A stretch of DNA of 64,000 bases, taken from positions 571,083 to 635,082 of the forward strand of contig CBDHHG010000035.1 of NCBI GenBank assembly GCA_965263225.1, given 5' to 3'. Shown here piece by piece: positions 16,677-26,264 of the stretch (position 1 is the stretch's first letter; each line of letters opens with the position of its first letter). This DNA comes from DT-111 sp965263225. Lineage in GTDB: Bacteria; Bacteroidota; Bacteroidia; Chitinophagales; Saprospiraceae. The position numbers were made by a program, and so were the translations under genes. Under the pieces are notes generated by a model. That model was given only the letters and a program-made list of their open reading frames with translations. It was not told where the DNA came from and did no database searches.

Positions 16677-17300
16677 CTACTGTATCAGATAGTTTACATA
16701 GAAGAAAATAACTAGATAAATCCATAGTATATCCAAGAAATGCCAGTAAATCGTCAGTAAACGAAGACGCAGGCGCTTTTCAGGATCAGAGAAGTAGACC
16801 AATACACTTACCGGCTCTTTCATGTACTTGTAAGCTTTCCAAAGGAATAGCCCAAGAAAGGGCAATCCGCCAATGACGTGGGCAAAGTGCAGTGCTGAGA
16901 TCACGTACAAATAACCGGCAGATGGGTCTGAGTTGACGTATATCTGTTGCTGAAAGAGTTGGAACCAGGCCAAAGACTGTGCGGCCATAAAGATTAATGA
17001 CAGAACTATGGTTAGTATTAACATACCTTGGTAGCGTTCTGTTTGATCTGCCAAATAAGCTTTTTTGGCTTGCAGCATGGCCCAACTGCTACCTAACAAG
17101 ATGACCGTATTGAAGGCAAACAACCAGGGTAATTTTACTGGTGGCAAACCATTCTGTACACGGGTATATACAAAAGCTACACTCAAGGCCAGAAAAAGTA
17201 CGGATAGACTGAATAAGAGTAGCATCAAATAGATGTTATGCGGATGGAACGCAAAATTTTGGTACTCATCATATCTCGGCTCTTCCTGCGTTTGACTCAT
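16677..17300 (-). CDS. Cytochrome c oxidase subunit III family protein
   Basis: 207 residues with five membrane helices, the short form of heme-copper oxidase subunit III. Family marks are the conserved GSSWAMLQAKKA segment (helix 2), LHFAHVIGGLPFL (helix 4) and the C-terminal YWHFLDILWIYLV. The catalytic subunits I and II are not in the window. Minus strand, 376 bases upstream of the TlpA-like gene; not obviously in an operon. Confidence 0.9.
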   Translation of the reverse strand: MSQTQEEPRYDEYQNFAFHPHNIYLMLLLFSLSVLFLALSVAFVYTRVQNGLPPVKLPWLFAFNTVILLGSSWAMLQAKKAYLADQTERYQGMLILTIVLSLIFMAAQSLAWFQLFQQQIYVNSDPSAGYLYVISALHFAHVIGGLPFLGLFLWKAYKYMKEPVSVLVYFSDPEKRLRLRLLTIYWHFLDILWIYLVIFFYVNYLIQ

Positions 17301-17509
17301 GTCGAATGAATTTGGATGTTCAACAATTGGTAATCTTCAAGGGCGAATTTGGCCTTTTTCTAGTCTGCTCCTAAGGGGCTTTCTCATCCAAGGAGGAAAA
17401 AATCTCCCAAATTCTACAGCTTGAACAAGGAATTAATCTACTTGTTCTAAGCCTTTTCTTTTTACTTTCGAAAATATTTACTTTTAGACTTCAATGCAGA
17501 AAAGACTAT

Positions 17510-18352
17510 ATGAAAAAATGCCAGGAGTGCGGCACGGATCTACCAGTAGAGGCCAAGTTTTGCTTTAATTGCGGAGCCCGACAGCCAGAGCTGCCTATGC
17601 AAGAACAAGTAGTGATTGAACCTGGTGCTGATGTTACGCAGCGTATTATCGACCAATTTTTTCCAGCACTCCAGACCAGAATTAAGGAGGAGATGACTGG
17701 TGGAGAATATGCCCGGTATGCTGAAAGGGTATATGAATCTGGCTTTCGTGATCTTCTCCATAGGAGAGCAGGTGGAATCGCTGATAAGATTGAACAATCG
17801 CATGCAGAAGGCCTAATTGATCAACAAGCCATAGATTATTGGATTGATAAGTTCAATAGTGAATTACTGGACTACTTTTTGATTCGACATTGCCAAGACT
17901 TAAACCCGCTTCCCATTCCAGAGGCCATTCTCCGCTACCAGGACGCCACCTGGCCCGCCTTGAACCTTTTCCAAATGGCCTTGGATTATTTGGATTTTGC
18001 ACACGAAAAGGAGGTAGTCTACACGGATTTCCTGGTTATGCCTATGGAAAAGCTAAAGAATGCTTCCAAATCCTTTCTATTCCCGGCACCGCAGGAAAAG
18101 ATCCTCTTAATCTGTGATCAGAGCTTGTTTGGCTCCTGCAAGGAGGGATTTGCCCTAACGGAGAACGCCCTTTATTGGAAAGCACATCTTGAAAAACCAC
18201 AGCAGGTGCTTTACAATAATATCCAGACGGTTACTCGAAGTAAGGAGTGGCTCATGATAAATGGAAGTTTCTTTAACGTCAACCCTGGATTCAATCTTAA
18301 GATGATGAAACTACTTAAGAAGATTAAGCAACTGCAGCAAAGCCCCATATAA
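17510..18352 (+). CDS. Zinc-ribbon protein of unknown function
   Basis: 280 residues. The N-terminus is a classic zinc ribbon (CQECGTDLPVEAKFCFNCG, CxxC-x11-CxxC, residues 4-22). The rest resembles nothing I can name. About residues 45-110 are helical and charged. About 205-265 look like a small beta domain (ALTENALYWKAHLEKPQQVLY, then VTRSKEWLMINGSFF), reminiscent of PH-like/GRAM folds that sense membranes or partners. No signal peptide or membrane segment. It converges with the NhaC gene only 3 bases away. Confidence 0.7.
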   Translation: MKKCQECGTDLPVEAKFCFNCGARQPELPMQEQVVIEPGADVTQRIIDQFFPALQTRIKEEMTGGEYARYAERVYESGFRDLLHRRAGGIADKIEQSHAEGLIDQQAIDYWIDKFNSELLDYFLIRHCQDLNPLPIPEAILRYQDATWPALNLFQMALDYLDFAHEKEVVYTDFLVMPMEKLKNASKSFLFPAPQEKILLICDQSLFGSCKEGFALTENALYWKAHLEKPQQVLYNNIQTVTRSKEWLMINGSFFNVNPGFNLKMMKLLKKIKQLQQSPI

Positions 18353-18355
18353 TTT

Positions 18356-20419
18356 TTACTCCTTTAGCTTGGTGCCAAACCGCCACAGGAATAGGAATAA
18401 TGAGACTAGACTTACAATCAATAACATAAAGCATACCAACCATCCTCCCCCTAGTGCAGTCGAGATGCCACCCGCTAAGGCGCTGACTCCACCAACTACT
18501 AAGGCGTAAGGCAACTGAGTCCGGACGTGGTCAATATGGTTACAATTGGAGGCCAGCGAACTGAGAATGGTAGTATCCGATATCGGTGAACAATGATCCC
18601 CCAGCACTGAGGCAGCTAAGACGACAGAGATCACATTAAGTAAAATCTCCGTAGCGTGAGCGTCCGCAATGCCTTGTGCCTGACAGATAGCCCAGGTGGT
18701 TGGTATTGCAATCGGGTATAAGATTGCCATTGTACTCCAACTAGAACCGGTAGAAAATGCAATCAAAGCAGAAAGCACAAAAATCAGTACCGGCATTAGA
18801 TAAGGATTAATACTATCCTGCAAGACGGAGGTAAGGAAGGTCGCCGTATGCAGTTCCTCGGTAGTAGTGGCCAAGGACCAAGCCAAGGTTAGAATGATCA
18901 GTGCAGGCAGCATCGTCTTGAAGCCGGTAGTCAGGGTACTAATCGTATCGGCTAATTTCATAATCCGACCAGCAAGCGTCATGATAATCGCCACTAATAC
19001 GCCAGAAAGTGAGGCCCATAGTAAAGCGACGTAGGAATCGGCTGCTCCAATTAATACACCCAGTTTCATAAAGAACCCACCATCTGGATTGGGCAATAGG
19101 GCCCCTAGGTTTGACCAGACGGAACCCCAGGAAGCGGAGAGATTGTTCACCCCTTCCTCTACTAGGGAAGAATAACAACTACTAATACCGGTATCGATCA
19201 AACCAAAAATGGTCATCAGAATAACGACACTTACTGGGAGTACCGCGTTGTACCATTTGAGTGGAGCATTGGGTACTGGATCTAAATTCTCTAGTTCTTC
19301 CTCATGTCCTGCCACTTCACTCGCACTAGAGGAAACCTTGCCCGTTGTTCTGGCACGCTGCTCGGCTTTCAGCATGGGCCCAAAATCCTTCTTTAGGTAA
19401 ATAACCATCAAGATAAAGGATAGGGTCAAAATTGGGTAAAAGGAATACTTCAGGGAACTGATGAAAATGGAATAGGGAGTCGTATTTTCAAAGGCGGCTA
19501 TTTGGCTAATGCCGTCATCAATGTAACCCAATTCCGCCCCAATCCAAGTGGTAATGAAGGCGACCGCCGCAACGGGGGCCGCTGTACTATCAACAATATA
19601 GGCTAGTTTCTCTCGCGAAATCTTAAACTTATCCGTTACCGAACGCATCGTGTTACCTACGATTAAGGTATTCGCATAGTCATCAAAGAAGATCGCCACA
19701 CCGAGTAGCCAGGTTATGGCTTGAGCACTTCTCGGAGAGCGAGCATACTTGGACAATGACTTAACGACCCCGGCCATGCCTCCATTTCTAGATATGATAG
19801 CCACCATCCCACCGATCAGTAGAGAAAATATGATTACAGAGAGATGTCCCCCATCATTGAGAGCTCCGATGATATATTTTTCAATGACTTGTAGGAAGCT
19901 GAGGACAAAGTAATACAGAGATTCCAACCGCATGCCGCCGGCAATAAATGCACCCATCCAAATCCCAACAAACAAAGACACAACTACCTCCTTGAAAAGG
20001 AGAGCCAGGACGATGGCAATCAGCGGAGGTAAGATCGAAAGCCACATTGGGATTTTCCGTAAGCGAATACTTCCATTCGATCGTTTGGAGGCGTGATAAA
20101 GCTGAAAATCGCCTTCTGGAGGGTGTAGTAATAACAATTCACCCGCTACATCTACTTGACGATTTAATCTGGCTCTACCTTTGGTGAAATCAATCGTGGA
20201 ACTCTCTCCATTAATGCTAATTTCTCCTTCTCCATCTAGCCCAGAGGCACTAAACACAATATCGTCGTCCACTACAATCAACTCGAATTCCTGGATTCTG
20301 ACCTGTTTCCGGGCTTGGTCCGGTACAATCCGGATATTGGTACTAGTGTCTTGTTGACTCCATAGGGTGCTGCTAAAAAAAAGGAGTAGAATAAAGCTTA
20401 GCAAAGAATGATTTCTCAT
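18356..20419 (-). CDS. NhaC-family Na+/H+ antiporter with N-terminal secreted-type extension
   Basis: 687 residues from the ATG at 20419, chosen because it starts a signal peptide (RNHSLLSFILLLFFSS, cleavage near LWSQ). Residues about 23-120 are a hydrophilic beta-rich segment containing SASGLDGEGEISING. The remaining ~560 residues form the ~11-12 helix antiporter domain, with conserved segments GGMVAIISRNGGMAGVVKSL, FFDDYANTLIVGN and FSTGSSWSTMAILYPIAIP. NhaC-type carriers exchange Na+ for H+ or organic substrates. The extra extracytoplasmic N-terminal domain is not part of the usual NhaC. Confidence 0.88.
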   Translation of the reverse strand: MRNHSLLSFILLLFFSSTLWSQQDTSTNIRIVPDQARKQVRIQEFELIVVDDDIVFSASGLDGEGEISINGESSTIDFTKGRARLNRQVDVAGELLLLHPPEGDFQLYHASKRSNGSIRLRKIPMWLSILPPLIAIVLALLFKEVVVSLFVGIWMGAFIAGGMRLESLYYFVLSFLQVIEKYIIGALNDGGHLSVIIFSLLIGGMVAIISRNGGMAGVVKSLSKYARSPRSAQAITWLLGVAIFFDDYANTLIVGNTMRSVTDKFKISREKLAYIVDSTAAPVAAVAFITTWIGAELGYIDDGISQIAAFENTTPYSIFISSLKYSFYPILTLSFILMVIYLKKDFGPMLKAEQRARTTGKVSSSASEVAGHEEELENLDPVPNAPLKWYNAVLPVSVVILMTIFGLIDTGISSCYSSLVEEGVNNLSASWGSVWSNLGALLPNPDGGFFMKLGVLIGAADSYVALLWASLSGVLVAIIMTLAGRIMKLADTISTLTTGFKTMLPALIILTLAWSLATTTEELHTATFLTSVLQDSINPYLMPVLIFVLSALIAFSTGSSWSTMAILYPIAIPTTWAICQAQGIADAHATEILLNVISVVLAASVLGDHCSPISDTTILSSLASNCNHIDHVRTQLPYALVVGGVSALAGGISTALGGGWLVCFMLLIVSLVSLFLFLWRFGTKLKE

Positions 20420-20549
20420 CAGTAGTTTTTTAAAGTCCGGCAATGGCTATTTGAATGACAATTCCGGTTATTTTTACCCCTATATATACTTTCAAAGCTT
20501 GTGAGAGGTTTCTTTTGCGGTAGATGTAGAAAAAGAGATTTAATACGTA

Positions 20550-22877
20550 ATGATAAAAAATAAAATGAAACCCTTGGTGGAGATCATGGTTTTTCCCACA
20601 AAAAACCTAATCGGAAAGGCGTTGAATGTGTTGATGTTAGGGCTATTCATGGCCTTTTGTTGCCCCATTTCAACGATAGCCCAAACTCTGCAAGCCTGGC
20701 AAGCCAACTTTCGTGATGAAGCAGGTAAGACTTTTCCCTTGCCTTTGGTTGGAGGGCTTAATTCTCCTCAATTATCCGAAGTAGATTTAAATGCAGATGG
20801 GATTCAAGACCTGTATATTTTCGATCGATCGGGTAATAAACAACTTACCTTTATCAATGATGGGGTACCGGGACAAAGTAGCTATCGTTATGCTCCGGAG
20901 TATTTGGAAGGATTCCCTGACATTATCAATTGGGTGCTGCTAAGGGATTATGATGCCGATGGCGTAATGGACCTGTTTTCCTTCCCCAATCTCCAGTTAA
21001 ACGGGATCGTTGCCTATAAAGGAGTGATTGAAGAAGGAAAAATCAAGTTTAATTTAATTGAGTTTGATCGCCCCTTGAATGTGATTTACTTCTCGCCCAG
21101 TAGCGGGAGTGATTTGCCGATCTTTATCAGTAATATTGACTATCCTGCCATTGATGATCTGGATTGCGATGGGGACCTTGATATCCTTACCTTCAATTCT
21201 ACCGGAGGCTACATTGAGTTTTACGAAAATCAATCTATCGAAAGAGGTTTTGGCCGAGATACGCTCCTGTTTAGCCTATCGGAAAGATGTTGGGGAGGTT
21301 TATTTGAAAGTGGTAACTCAAACCAGGTAGATCTTTCAGTAGGACCGAACGACTGTTTTAGTCCCGAGTTTACAGATACACCTGTGGAAGTGCGCCACAC
21401 GGGCTCCACGCTACTGACCTTCGATGCAGATGGCGACGGGGATCGCGAGCTAATTCTGGGAGATGTTTCCTTTGATGCCCTGAATTATTTGACAAATGAG
21501 GGGGATTGTGAGACGGCTTGGATGGGGTTACAAGACCCGGCTTTCCCCAGTGATGATCAAAGCGTGAATCTAGCTGTGTTTCCGGCGGCTTACTATATTG
21601 ACATCAACAATGATGGGGTCGAAGAAATTATGGTGGCGCCCAATGTAGATGCGGGAGGAGAAAGCAAAGAGGTGTTATGGCAATATGGCCGAGGAGTAGG
21701 AGAGGGGAGCGGCGACTTTGGTCTGGTACGTAAGGATTGGCTGGTAGCAGATATGGTGGACCTTGGCGAAAATAGTTATCCTTGTTTTGTGGATGTGAAT
21801 CAAGATGGTGTGATGGATGTTGTAGTGGGCAATGGTACCTTTTACGAGCCTTTGGGGGCCAAAAATGCCAGGGTCTTCTACTTTGAAAATACGGGCACTG
21901 ATGAAGCGCCTGAATTTGAGTTACGAGACCAAGATCTATTTTCCTTAAATCAGTTTAGTCAAGCTGCCACGGATTTTTCCCCAACTTTTGGTGACCTCGA
22001 TGGAGATAATGACCTCGATGCCCTGATCGGGGAGATTAATGGCCAGCTCTTTTATGCAGAAAATATCGCGGGAGAAGGCCAACCGATGACCTTTACTAAT
22101 GTGCAATATGGCTATATGGGGATCAATGTCGGCTTTAACAGCCGTCCCCAATTGGTGGACGTGAATGGAGACCAACTTCTGGATCTTTTGATTGGTGAGC
22201 AAAACGGAAACATCAACTATTTCCAAAATCAGGGTACACTTACGAATCCGATGTTCGAATCCGATCCTAGCCAAGCTCCTAATAGTATGGTCTGGGGAGG
22301 AGTAGTGGCAAAAACGGATGGATTGGCCTTTTCAGGCTATAGTAGTCCATTTCTCACCAAGGTAGATGAAGAATGGCAGTTATTCGTCGGAAACCGGATT
22401 GGTACGATTGAGCGCTTTGGAGATATCCGAGGAAATCTGGCTGGAGATTTTACGGCTTTAGGGGATATTCCTGGACTGGATGTAGGTGCGGAGGCGACGA
22501 TAGGTTTAGCTAATATTGGTGGTGATGAATTTCTGAAATTAATCGTGGGGAATAAGAGAGGGGGGATTGAGTTGTGGGAAACACCCTACGCCCCTTTTCT
22601 TAATGTTTCCGCAGCAGATGAGCCGGATAGCGCAGCATTGAAATGGCAAATGAGCCCCAACCCCAGCCCAGGTGTTTTTCAGATTACTATACAGGAGGAC
22701 GGATTCATAGATTGGCAATGGGAGGTTTTCGCTGCTAACGGCCAACGCTTACAAAGCGGCCGGTCTAGAAGGAATATAGAAGCTATTTCCTTACAAGCTC
22801 ATCCAAGCGGCGTATATTGGATACGCATTCAATTCAAGGGGAAAGTTGACACCAGAAAACTATTGCTGCTGGATTAA
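20550..22877 (+). CDS. FG-GAP/VCBS repeat protein with T9SS sorting domain
   Basis: 775 residues. A signal peptide lies at about 25-45 (LNVLMLGLFMAFCC, cleavage near TIAQ); the true start may be one of several Met in the first 13 codons. At least eight calcium-binding FG-GAP-like repeats follow, such as DLNADGIQDLYIF, DYDADGVMDLF, DADGDGDRELILGD, DVNQDGVMDVVVGNG and DLDGDNDLDALIGE, which build a beta-propeller. The C-terminal ~80 residues are a type A sorting domain (WQMSPNPSPGVFQI to TRKLLLLD). Predicted cell-surface adhesin or scaffold. Its stop overlaps that of the convergent PLP-protein gene by four bases. Confidence 0.92.
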   Translation: MIKNKMKPLVEIMVFPTKNLIGKALNVLMLGLFMAFCCPISTIAQTLQAWQANFRDEAGKTFPLPLVGGLNSPQLSEVDLNADGIQDLYIFDRSGNKQLTFINDGVPGQSSYRYAPEYLEGFPDIINWVLLRDYDADGVMDLFSFPNLQLNGIVAYKGVIEEGKIKFNLIEFDRPLNVIYFSPSSGSDLPIFISNIDYPAIDDLDCDGDLDILTFNSTGGYIEFYENQSIERGFGRDTLLFSLSERCWGGLFESGNSNQVDLSVGPNDCFSPEFTDTPVEVRHTGSTLLTFDADGDGDRELILGDVSFDALNYLTNEGDCETAWMGLQDPAFPSDDQSVNLAVFPAAYYIDINNDGVEEIMVAPNVDAGGESKEVLWQYGRGVGEGSGDFGLVRKDWLVADMVDLGENSYPCFVDVNQDGVMDVVVGNGTFYEPLGAKNARVFYFENTGTDEAPEFELRDQDLFSLNQFSQAATDFSPTFGDLDGDNDLDALIGEINGQLFYAENIAGEGQPMTFTNVQYGYMGINVGFNSRPQLVDVNGDQLLDLLIGEQNGNINYFQNQGTLTNPMFESDPSQAPNSMVWGGVVAKTDGLAFSGYSSPFLTKVDEEWQLFVGNRIGTIERFGDIRGNLAGDFTALGDIPGLDVGAEATIGLANIGGDEFLKLIVGNKRGGIELWETPYAPFLNVSAADEPDSAALKWQMSPNPSPGVFQITIQEDGFIDWQWEVFAANGQRLQSGRSRRNIEAISLQAHPSGVYWIRIQFKGKVDTRKLLLLD

Positions 22878-23524
22878 CGGGCACCGAACAGCAAGCTCCC
22901 AATTCTTACCATAGTACTGCCTTCTTCTTGGGCAATACGATAATCGCCCGACATTCCCATCGAGATTTCCTTAAAGGAGTACTCTTCGGGGAAGAAGATA
23001 GTTTTTAATTGATCGAAGCAGGCTTTCAAATGCTGAAATTCACGCCGCACTTGCTGAGTATTGCTAGTAAAGGTGGCCATGCCCATGACACCAACAATTC
23101 GGATGTGCTGCATGTCAGCGAATTGATCACTTCTGAGCAAGGTTGTTGCATCATCTAGACTAAGTCCAAATTTAGAATCTTCTGCGGCGATCTTGATCTG
23201 CAACAAACAGTCGATGATACGGTCCTGCTTGGCGGCTTGTTTGTTGATTTCAGAGAGCAGTTTTAGGCTTTCAACCGAATGAATTAAGCTTACGAAGGAA
23301 CTGATGTATTTCACCTTATTCGTCTGAAGGTGTCCGATGGCATGCCATTCGATATCCTCAGGTAGGGCAGCTTGTTTTTCCACCAGCTCCTGAACTCGGT
23401 TCTCCCCAAAGATCCGCTGTCCCTGTTGGTACATCTCTAATATTTGCTCAACCGGTTTGGTTTTGGAGACGGCCACCAGTTGAGTGTTCGTTTCTGCTAG
23501 TTCTGCCAGGATCTGCTGCAACAT
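22874..23524 (-). CDS. YggS-family pyridoxal phosphate homeostasis protein
   Basis: 216 residues, the usual length for PLPBP/YggS, a single-domain TIM-barrel PLP carrier without known catalysis. The PLP lysine is in AVSKTKPVEQI (K21). Other family segments are FGENRVQELVEKQ, WHAIGHLQTNKVKY, and MGMSGDYRIAQEEGSTMVRI, which forms the phosphate-binding site near the C-terminus. Convergent with the FG-GAP gene, sharing TTAA at the stops. Confidence 0.95.
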   Translation of the reverse strand: MLQQILAELAETNTQLVAVSKTKPVEQILEMYQQGQRIFGENRVQELVEKQAALPEDIEWHAIGHLQTNKVKYISSFVSLIHSVESLKLLSEINKQAAKQDRIIDCLLQIKIAAEDSKFGLSLDDATTLLRSDQFADMQHIRIVGVMGMATFTSNTQQVRREFQHLKACFDQLKTIFFPEEYSFKEISMGMSGDYRIAQEEGSTMVRIGSLLFGAR

Positions 23525-23630
23525 GTTATGTTTTTTTTAACAGTGTGCTGAAAATACAGTAAGGAAAGTTCCCGTTTTGATTAAATAACATTACTCGCTC
23601 ACTTGTTCAATCACCAAATGGAACTGGAGT

Positions 23631-23849
23631 ATGCAAAACCGCAAATTTAAACGAGCCGCGAGAATAAACCGGACAAAAGCCTTTTTTATTACGCTCATTT
23701 TCCATGTAATAGCAATTGGTGCGTTCATGAATGAGGATGCCTATGCAGAATTGGCGAGATGGCTACCGGATATGGTAACAGAATGGATGGGTTGGGAAGT
23801 AGAACCTGAAGAATCAGTTCAAGACGAAGAAAACTTGTTAAGACCTTGA
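23631..23849 (+). CDS. Small single-pass membrane protein
   Basis: 72 residues. A strongly basic start (NRKFKRAARINRTK) precedes one hydrophobic helix (AFFITLIFHVIAIGAF, about 17-32). A Trp-rich helix and an acidic tail (EVEPEESVQDEEN) follow. By the positive-inside rule the N-terminus is cytoplasmic. I do not recognise a family. The balanced composition and clean start make it more likely real than chance. Confidence 0.55.
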   Translation: MQNRKFKRAARINRTKAFFITLIFHVIAIGAFMNEDAYAELARWLPDMVTEWMGWEVEPEESVQDEENLLRP

Positions 23850-23894
23850 TATAGAAGGTATGCACGCGCGACCTCCTTTCTACGTGGCGTACAA

Positions 23895-24527
23895 CTAAAA
23901 CAGTCCATGTAATTCAGCACGGACTAAATCCACCACCTTTCCTAGATCTTCAGCTTTATTCTTGAAATCCAGATCATCAACGCTGATAACCAATAGTCTT
24001 CCCTCCTTGTAGGTCTCGATCCAGTTATCATATCGCTCATTCAAGCGCTTTAGATAATCCAAACTCATGTTGCCTTCATAATCTCTTCCTCTCGCCTGAA
24101 TATGAGAAACCAAGGTAGGTATACTGGCCTTTAGGTAAATGAGCAGATCCGGAGGTTGGATTTGGGAAGACATGGTTTTGAATAGCTCAAAATAATTCTG
24201 GAAGTCTCGGCTGGGCATCAGTCCCATGTCGTGCAGGTTGGGTGCAAAGATATAGGCATCTTCATAGATTGTTCGGTCTTGAATTACCGTCTTATCCCCA
24301 TCCAGAATCTTCAATATTTGCTGGTACCTACTATTGAGAAAGTAGACTTGCAGATTAAAAGACCAGCGCTGCATATCCACGTAGAAATCACTTAAATACG
24401 GATTGTTATCCGCAGATTCATAGTGGACATCCCAACCGAAATTTTTTCCCAGTTGGGTACATAGTGTCGTTTTACCTGCTCCAATGTTCCCAGCGATCGC
24501 TATATGCTTAACCTTTGGCGTTGACAT
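23895..24527 (-). CDS. Deoxynucleoside kinase
   Basis: 210 residues from the internal ATG at 24527, which puts the P-loop (IAGNIGAGKTTL) near the start as usual; a five-codon longer start at 24542 exists. The dNK signatures are visible: ESADNNPYLSDFY substrate segment, QDRTIYEDAYIFA (DRS-like motif) and ARGRDYEGNMSLDYLKRL LID region. It salvages deoxynucleosides (purine type by similarity to dAK/dGK) to monophosphates. Monocistronic. Confidence 0.92.
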   Translation of the reverse strand: MSTPKVKHIAIAGNIGAGKTTLCTQLGKNFGWDVHYESADNNPYLSDFYVDMQRWSFNLQVYFLNSRYQQILKILDGDKTVIQDRTIYEDAYIFAPNLHDMGLMPSRDFQNYFELFKTMSSQIQPPDLLIYLKASIPTLVSHIQARGRDYEGNMSLDYLKRLNERYDNWIETYKEGRLLVISVDDLDFKNKAEDLGKVVDLVRAELHGLF

Positions 24528-24824
24528 CGTTTTTCTTATCATATGGAAGCAACTTAATCCTATTGCAGATCCAGTACATCAGATGGGGATAGCCCTAGGA
24601 AAGAACTTCAGTTTTATACGGGCGCTTTCCGGTTTATTCCCAGCTTGAGATGCAGCTTTGATGGTGCAGTAGGTGAGTTGCCATAAACTTAGAATGAGAC
24701 TGACGGGCACGAAAATAAAATTTATGCGGGAATTCCTGAATTTTTTGGACAGTTAGATTATCCACGAAATGAGCAAATCAGTAACTTGGCCGATGATTTT
24801 GTAACGAACTTCGATTTATTTGTT

Positions 24825-25118
24825 ATGAATATAGATGAAAAACTAATTTCACGTTTGGAGCATTTGGCTCGTTTAGAGCTTTCTGAGGAAGAGAGACAGG
24901 GGATTCAAAAAGATCTCAATAACATCTTAGGGATGGTAGAAAAATTGAACGAGCTGGATACAGCAGAGATAGAACCACTCGTTTATGTTAGTGAAGCCCA
25001 GAATGTTTTGCGAGAAGATGAGGTAAAGCATCAACTCGACCGTGCTAAAGGATTGAAAAACGCACCTCAGCAGAATGGTGAATACTTTGAAGTGCCAAAA
25101 GTGATCGATTTGAAATAG
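24825..25118 (+). CDS. gatC: Asp-tRNA(Asn)/Glu-tRNA(Gln) amidotransferase subunit C
   Basis: 97 residues from the ATG at 24825. The frame is open 13 codons further, but that part does not belong to the family. Family segments are LISRLEHLARLEL at the N-terminus and the glutamate-rich middle (LGMVEKLNELDTAEIEPL), ending with the GEYFEVPKVID motif. GatC holds the GatA amidase to GatB when Gln-tRNA or Asn-tRNA is made by transamidation. gatA and gatB are not in the window. Confidence 0.95.
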   Translation: MNIDEKLISRLEHLARLELSEEERQGIQKDLNNILGMVEKLNELDTAEIEPLVYVSEAQNVLREDEVKHQLDRAKGLKNAPQQNGEYFEVPKVIDLK

Positions 25119-25234
25119 TAGAGTCTCCTGACGTAATCATGCTGAGCAGCCTTACAGCAGAAAAGGGAAAAGGCTTAGGCCAGGTTTGTAATTCGAAAAA
25201 TAATAATCGCCCGAGAATCTTATAAAGAATAAAT

Positions 25235-25966
25235 ATGAATTCCATTATCTCCGTTAGCGAACTCAAGAAGACTTACATCATGGGTCCTACCCAGGTGCAC
25301 GCACTCAAGTCTATCACCCTGGATATTGATAAGAACGAATATGTAGCCTTGATGGGACCGTCCGGTTCTGGTAAGTCTACGCTGATGAACTTGCTAGGCT
25401 GTTTGGATACACCGTCTGCTGGTGAATACGTCCTTAATGGCACCAATGTGAGTACTATGACTGATGGGGCGCTGGCCGAAGTGCGAAACAAGGAGATTGG
25501 TTTTGTATTTCAGACCTTTAATCTCTTACCACGTCTTACTGCCTTGGAGAACGTGGCCTTACCATTGGTATATGGGGGGATAAACAAAGCCGCAAGAATA
25601 GAAAGAGCTCGGGAGGTATTAACTCAGGTAGGCCTCGGTGATCGGGTAGATCACAAGCCCAATGAACTATCGGGGGGACAGCGACAAAGGGTAGCTATTG
25701 CTCGTGCTCTAGTGAATGATCCCTCGATCATTTTAGCGGATGAGCCAACGGGTAACTTGGATACCAAGACTTCTATCGAGATCATGGAAATCTTTGAGAA
25801 AATCCACTCAGAAGGAAACACTGTGATCCTGGTTACGCACGAACCAGACATTGCCGATCATGCACATCGAATTATACGTTTGCGGGATGGATTGGTTGAA
25901 ACGGATAAGCGTAATGAAAATGTGGTGAAAGCAGCTGATCCAACCCACCGCTATAACATTAAGTAA
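25235..25966 (+). CDS. ABC transporter ATP-binding protein, LolD/MacB type
   Basis: 243 residues. Walker A GPSGSGKST (42-50), Q-loop FQTFNLLPRL, signature LSGGQRQRVAIARAL, Walker B IILADEPTGNLD and switch His in LVTHEPD. The NLD after Walker B and the LPRLTALENV pattern place it in the MacB/LolD/FtsE group, which powers FtsX-like permeases without carrying substrate through the membrane. No permease is adjacent; two orphan FtsX-like permeases lie at 39.1 and 45.2 kb. Partnership is possible but only inferred. Confidence 0.95.
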   Translation: MNSIISVSELKKTYIMGPTQVHALKSITLDIDKNEYVALMGPSGSGKSTLMNLLGCLDTPSAGEYVLNGTNVSTMTDGALAEVRNKEIGFVFQTFNLLPRLTALENVALPLVYGGINKAARIERAREVLTQVGLGDRVDHKPNELSGGQRQRVAIARALVNDPSIILADEPTGNLDTKTSIEIMEIFEKIHSEGNTVILVTHEPDIADHAHRIIRLRDGLVETDKRNENVVKAADPTHRYNIK

Positions 25967-26198
25967 TGGGAGTATGGTACCCATTCTAAATGCATCTTAT
26001 TGCACTGGATAGTAATTCAACGGTAGGCTTTAGCGCTGAAAATCAGATGAGAAGTCGACCTGGGAAAAGCAACAATGTAAATTTCTGAGTTAAATCTTCA
26101 GTGCCATCCATTGCCCCTACTAGTAACAACTAAGTCTGATTGGGTGTGCTTCAGCTCAATAGCTAAGCAGTTGCGTTCTCTAGTCATATCTTCACGAA

Positions 26199-26242
26199 AT
26201 ACCCTTTCCCTACTCTTACAAGCGGGAAAGGGTATTTTTTTT
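26199..26242 (+). terminator. Intrinsic terminator upstream of the adenosyltransferase gene
   Basis: A 12-bp stem ATACCCTTTCCC/GGGAAAGGGTAT (26199-26210 and 26224-26235) is followed by eight T. It ends transcription coming from the ABC ATPase gene. CATCTTTG directly after it (26243-26250) resembles a -7 box and may start the next unit. Confidence 0.8.
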
Positions 26243-26264
26243 CATCTTTGCGAGTAAAAAGACA

